Shown here: one piece after another, positions 5,551 to 7,988 of the stretch
Layout: each line of letters begins with the position of its first letter
Position numbering within the stretch: the first letter of the stretch is position 1
Source of the DNA: a bacterium
GTDB taxonomy: Bacteria > Vulcanimicrobiota > Vulcanimicrobiia > Vulcanimicrobiales > Vulcanimicrobiaceae
NCBI GenBank assembly: GCA_021807065.1
Contig: JAKAPO010000099.1
Location: 1 to 7,988, forward strand
Reading direction: 5' to 3'
DNA length: 7,988 bases
Made by a program: the position numbers and the translations under genes
Notes under the pieces: model-generated
Seen by the model: only the letters and a program-made list of their open reading frames with translations
Database searches by the model: none
What the model was told of the DNA's origin: nothing

Positions 5551-5616
5551 GCAATTCACACGCTACCTAAGCATTCCCCAGGAAGCCTCCCCAACGAGCG
5601 CTAAAGCGCTCCTGCG
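5551..5616 (+). promoter_or_regulatory. Leader region of the dapD-nadE operon
   Basis: Sixty-six bases between the TnpB remnant and dapD. No Shine-Dalgarno sequence precedes the dapD ATG, and I find no convincing -35/-10 pair. TTGCGA at 5539-5544 is the best -35-like hexamer but lacks a good partner. The notable element is the dyad listed separately. Confidence 0.3.
5596..5611. repeat. Perfect dyad GAGCGCT-AA-AGCGCTC before dapD
   Basis: Seven-base arms with a two-base centre, ending five bases before the dapD ATG. Each arm contains the self-complementary hexamer AGCGCT, so the site is both an inverted and a direct repeat. A two-base loop is too tight for an RNA hairpin, so if functional it is more likely a binding site for a dimeric DNA-binding protein. 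No regulator is encoded nearby in the window. Confidence 0.5.
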
Positions 5617-6435
5617 ATGAACGTAGCGGAGTTGCAGAACGCCGTCGAATCGCTTGCCGCGCGCCCTCAGGATGTCCGAGGATCTGCCGGAGAAGCCGTC
5701 GATGCCGTGGTCGCCGCTCTCGACGAAGGACGGCTGCGTGTCTGCGAACCGCGGGACGGCGATTGGACAACGCATGCGTGGATAAAGCAGGCGATACTTC
5801 TCTATTTTGCTCGCCGTGATTCCACCTGGATCGGCGAACACGGCGTACTGTTCTACGACAAGATCCCGACGAAGACGAACTACGACAAACTCGGCGCACG
5901 CTGCGTTCCGCCCGGCGTAGCGCGGTACGGAAGCTTTCTCGGGCGTGGCGTCATCCTGATGCCCGGATACGTAAACATAGGCGCCTACGTCGATGACGGT
6001 ACCATGGTCGACACCTGGGCGACCGTCGGTTCGTGCGCGCAGATCGGCAAGCACGTGCACATCTCGGGCGGTGCCGGAATCGGCGGCGTTCTCGAGCCGC
6101 CGCAAGCGCAGCCGGTCATCGTCGAAGACGGCGCGTTCGTCGGCTCGCGCTGCATCGTCGTCGAGGGCGTCCGCATCGAAAGAGAGGCGGTGCTGGGAGC
6201 GGGCGTCGTCCTCACCGCCAGTACGCCCATCGTCGACGTGCGTGGATCGTCGCCGGTGACGACGCGTGGGCGCATCCCGGCGCGCGCGATCGTCATTCCC
6301 GGAACGACGCCCAAGGCATTTCCAGCCGGCGAGTACCGCGTCCCATGTGCGCTCGTCATCGGGACGCGTTCCGAATCTACCGACCGCAAGACGTCGCTCA
6401 ATGCAGCGTTGCGCGACTACGGGGTTGTCGTTTGA
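5617..6435 (+). CDS. dapD: 2,3,4,5-tetrahydropyridine-2,6-dicarboxylate N-succinyltransferase
   Basis: Transfers succinyl from succinyl-CoA to tetrahydrodipicolinate in the succinylase branch of diaminopimelate and lysine synthesis, in the cytoplasm. It has 272 residues (E. coli DapD 274). An N-terminal helical domain with HAWIKQAILLYF (53-64) is followed by FYDKIPTK (79-86) and VPPGVARYGSFLGRG (97-111). The left-handed beta-helix follows, with MPGYVNIGAYVDDGTM (115-130), VDTWATVGSCAQIG (131-144) and SGGAGIGGVLEP (150-161), nearly identical to the E. coli enzyme. Hexapeptide-repeat turns run to about residue 230. Repeats assemble as trimers in this family. The start is fixed: an in-frame TAA lies at 5602-5604 and 5617 is the first ATG after it. 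No Shine-Dalgarno sequence precedes it. It is the first gene of an operon with nadE, whose start overlaps its stop. Highly confident. Confidence 0.97.
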   Translation: MNVAELQNAVESLAARPQDVRGSAGEAVDAVVAALDEGRLRVCEPRDGDWTTHAWIKQAILLYFARRDSTWIGEHGVLFYDKIPTKTNYDKLGARCVPPGVARYGSFLGRGVILMPGYVNIGAYVDDGTMVDTWATVGSCAQIGKHVHISGGAGIGGVLEPPQAQPVIVEDGAFVGSRCIVVEGVRIEREAVLGAGVVLTASTPIVDVRGSSPVTTRGRIPARAIVIPGTTPKAFPAGEYRVPCALVIGTRSESTDRKTSLNAALRDYGVVV

Positions 6436-7988
6436 GGTACGGTTTCTTCCGCGTGGCGGCGTGCACGCCACGGGTCGAGGTCGCGAATCCCAGCGAAAAT
6501 CTCAAAGCGACGCTTGAACTAGCGAAACGAGCATCGCAACGCGGAGCCGGGCTAGCGGTTTTCCCGGAACTCGGACTCTCGGCATATTCGGACGACGATC
6601 TCTTTTTTCAAGACGCGCTGCTCGATGCGGTGGAAGAGGCGCTACGCGAGTTGTGCCGCGCAAGCACCAGAATCGATCCGATATTGATCGTCGGGGCGCC
6701 GTTGCGAGCCGACGGCAAGCTGTTCAACTGCGCGGTCGCCGTCCATCGCGGGAGCGTGCTCTGCGTCGTCCCAAAAGTCTACATACCGAACTATCGCGAG
6801 TTTTACGAAAAGCGCTACTTTGCGTCGGCCGCGCAGGCCCGGTCTACCACGATCGACGTTTTCGGAAGCGACGCTCCCTTCGGCACCGACGTCATCATCG
6901 AAGACCCGAACGTGCCCGACTTTGCGCTTCACGTCGAAATCTGCGAGGATCTTTGGGTACCCATCACGCCCAGCAGCTTGGCCGCGCTCGGCGGCGCAAC
7001 GGTCCTGGCAAATCTTTCGGCCAGCAACGTAACCATTGCAAAAGCAGAGTTTCGCAAGCTCTTGTGCGCTTCGGTCTCCGGCCGCTGCATTGCCGCCTAC
7101 GTTTACAGCGACGCTGGGTTTGGCGAATCGACGACCGATCTGGCGTGGGACGGCCACGCGCTGATTTACGAAAATGGCGAACTTCTGGCGGAGAGCCGCC
7201 GGTTTGCCAACGACGCTTCGCTCGTGCTCGCCGACGTCGATCTCGAGCGCTTGCGGCAGGACCGTGCGCGGATGACGAGTTTTGCCGATTGTGCCACCGT
7301 TCACGGCGAGGCCGTCCGGCGATTTCGTCGCGTCTCCGTGTCGCTTCCGCAACGCAGCGATGCGACGGAACTGGAGCGCCGCGTCGCGCAGTTCCCATAC
7401 GTGCCGGGCGATCCGGAAACGCTCGACGAGCGTTGTGCCGAAGCATATGCAATACAAGTGCAGGGCCTAGCAAAACGTCTTCAGGCGACCGGCATTCGCA
7501 AAGCGGTGATCGGCATCTCCGGCGGTCTCGACTCGGCGCAGGCTGCGGTCGTGACCGCAAAGGCGTTCGACAAGCTCGGCCTTCCCAGAAGCCACGTCTT
7601 TGGCTTGAGCATGCCTGGTTTTGCTACGACCTCGCAGACGCAGCAAAACGCTCACGCGCTCATGCACGCTCTCGGATTCACTGCTGGTGAGATCGACATC
7701 CGCCCCTCCGCCATGCAAATGCTGCGTGACATCGGCCATCCGTATGCGCACGGTGAGAAAGTCTACGATCGCACGTTCGAAAACGTGCAGGCAGGAGAGC
7801 GGGCGGCACACCTCTTCCGGTTCGCGAACCTGCACGGCGCGCTCGTCGTCGGCACGAGCGACCTCTCCGAATTGGCGCTCGGATATACGACGTATGGTGT
7901 CGGCGATCAGATGTCGCATTATGCGGTAAACGCGTCCGTTCCCAAGACGCTGATCCGCCATCTCATTGCTTGGACGGCGCATAGCGCC
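6432..7988 (+). CDS. nadE: Glutamine-dependent NAD+ synthetase (3' end outside window)
   Basis: Makes NAD+ from nicotinic acid adenine dinucleotide, ATP and glutamine. The N-terminal glutaminase (nitrilase-type) domain has the full catalytic triad: Glu46 in VFPELGLS, Lys115 in VVPKVYIP and Cys171 in HVEICEDLWVP. The synthetase domain has the ATP pyrophosphatase loop SGGLDS (363-368), SMPGFATTSQT, IGHPYAHGEKVYD and GTSDLSELALGYTTYGVGDQ. It closely resembles M. tuberculosis NadE (679 residues). The 519 visible codons stop after the VPKTLIRHLI segment, so roughly 160 C-terminal residues lie outside. The start is taken as TTG at 6432, which overlaps the dapD stop as TTGA and keeps the YGFFRVAACT strand. 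GTG at 6453 would cut that conserved strand, and no ATG is available. GGGG at 6421-6424 may serve as a weak ribosome-binding site. Confidence 0.95.
   Translation, partial: MRYGFFRVAACTPRVEVANPSENLKATLELAKRASQRGAGLAVFPELGLSAYSDDDLFFQDALLDAVEEALRELCRASTRIDPILIVGAPLRADGKLFNCAVAVHRGSVLCVVPKVYIPNYREFYEKRYFASAAQARSTTIDVFGSDAPFGTDVIIEDPNVPDFALHVEICEDLWVPITPSSLAALGGATVLANLSASNVTIAKAEFRKLLCASVSGRCIAAYVYSDAGFGESTTDLAWDGHALIYENGELLAESRRFANDASLVLADVDLERLRQDRARMTSFADCATVHGEAVRRFRRVSVSLPQRSDATELERRVAQFPYVPGDPETLDERCAEAYAIQVQGLAKRLQATGIRKAVIGISGGLDSAQAAVVTAKAFDKLGLPRSHVFGLSMPGFATTSQTQQNAHALMHALGFTAGEIDIRPSAMQMLRDIGHPYAHGEKVYDRTFENVQAGERAAHLFRFANLHGALVVGTSDLSELALGYTTYGVGDQMSHYAVNASVPKTLIRHLIAWTAHSA

Noticed and set aside
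5103..5570. 155-codon plus-strand frame overlapping the TnpB remnant
   Set aside because: The TnpB motifs are in a different frame; this one shows none.
5563..6471. 302-codon minus-strand frame opposite dapD
   Set aside because: Antisense shadow of a clear DapD; Asp/Arg/Ala-rich with no recognisable domain.
6642..7457. 271-codon minus-strand frame opposite nadE
   Set aside because: Antisense shadow of the NadE glutaminase domain; no motif of its own.
1..7988. CRISPR arrays, tRNA or rRNA genes, riboswitches
   Set aside because: No regularly spaced repeats, no cloverleaf with a TTCGA-type loop and no rRNA-like stretch noticed on either strand.

Overview
The window is GC-rich, densely coded bacterial chromosomal DNA with housekeeping genes (a pyrophosphate-type phosphofructokinase, DapD, a two-domain NAD+ synthetase). 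The phylum cannot be fixed by eye. A NadE of the Mycobacterium tuberculosis glutamine-dependent type, several starts without a Shine-Dalgarno sequence and tiny intergenic gaps would suit a GC-rich, little-studied bacterial lineage (Candidatus Eremiobacterota is one guess, low confidence).

Layout. Positions 1-2957 (minus strand) hold a two-gene operon: a family 1 glycoside hydrolase (GH1) followed, with a 4-base ATGA overlap, by a phosphofructokinase that runs off the left edge. Only 20 bases separate the GH1 start from a divergent plus-strand short-chain dehydrogenase/reductase (2978-3709). That gene collides tail to tail, with a 15-base overlap, with the second of two minus-strand genes for small exported proteins: a lipocalin-like protein (4427-4987) and a galactose-binding-like beta-sandwich protein (3695-4360). 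From 4988 to 5616 there is no intact gene, but it holds the decayed C-terminal end of an IS200/IS605-type TnpB (5233-5550) and a perfect 16-base dyad just before dapD. dapD (5617-6435) and nadE (6432 to the right edge) form a translationally coupled plus-strand operon.

The most unusual object is the GH1 protein. Its (beta/alpha)8 barrel looks complete, with acid/base Glu163 and nucleophile Glu542, but between barrel strands 5 and 6 it carries about 180 extra residues. These match one lobe of a family 3 periplasmic solute-binding protein in circularly permuted order: the second half of the lobe comes first and the native N-terminal half follows. The other lobe is absent. The insert is flanked by near-identical 18-21-base direct repeats exactly 200 codons apart. 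The enzyme has no signal peptide, so a periplasmic-type binding lobe appears to be embedded in a cytoplasmic glycosidase. This may be a natural allosteric switch, or a degenerate scaffold.

Genes working together: GH1 would release a hexose in the cytoplasm and the coupled phosphofructokinase would act in glycolysis using pyrophosphate. The divergent dehydrogenase could act on a sugar or a related alcohol; that link is inference from position only. DapD (lysine/diaminopimelate synthesis) and NadE (NAD synthesis) are housekeeping genes unrelated to the left half.
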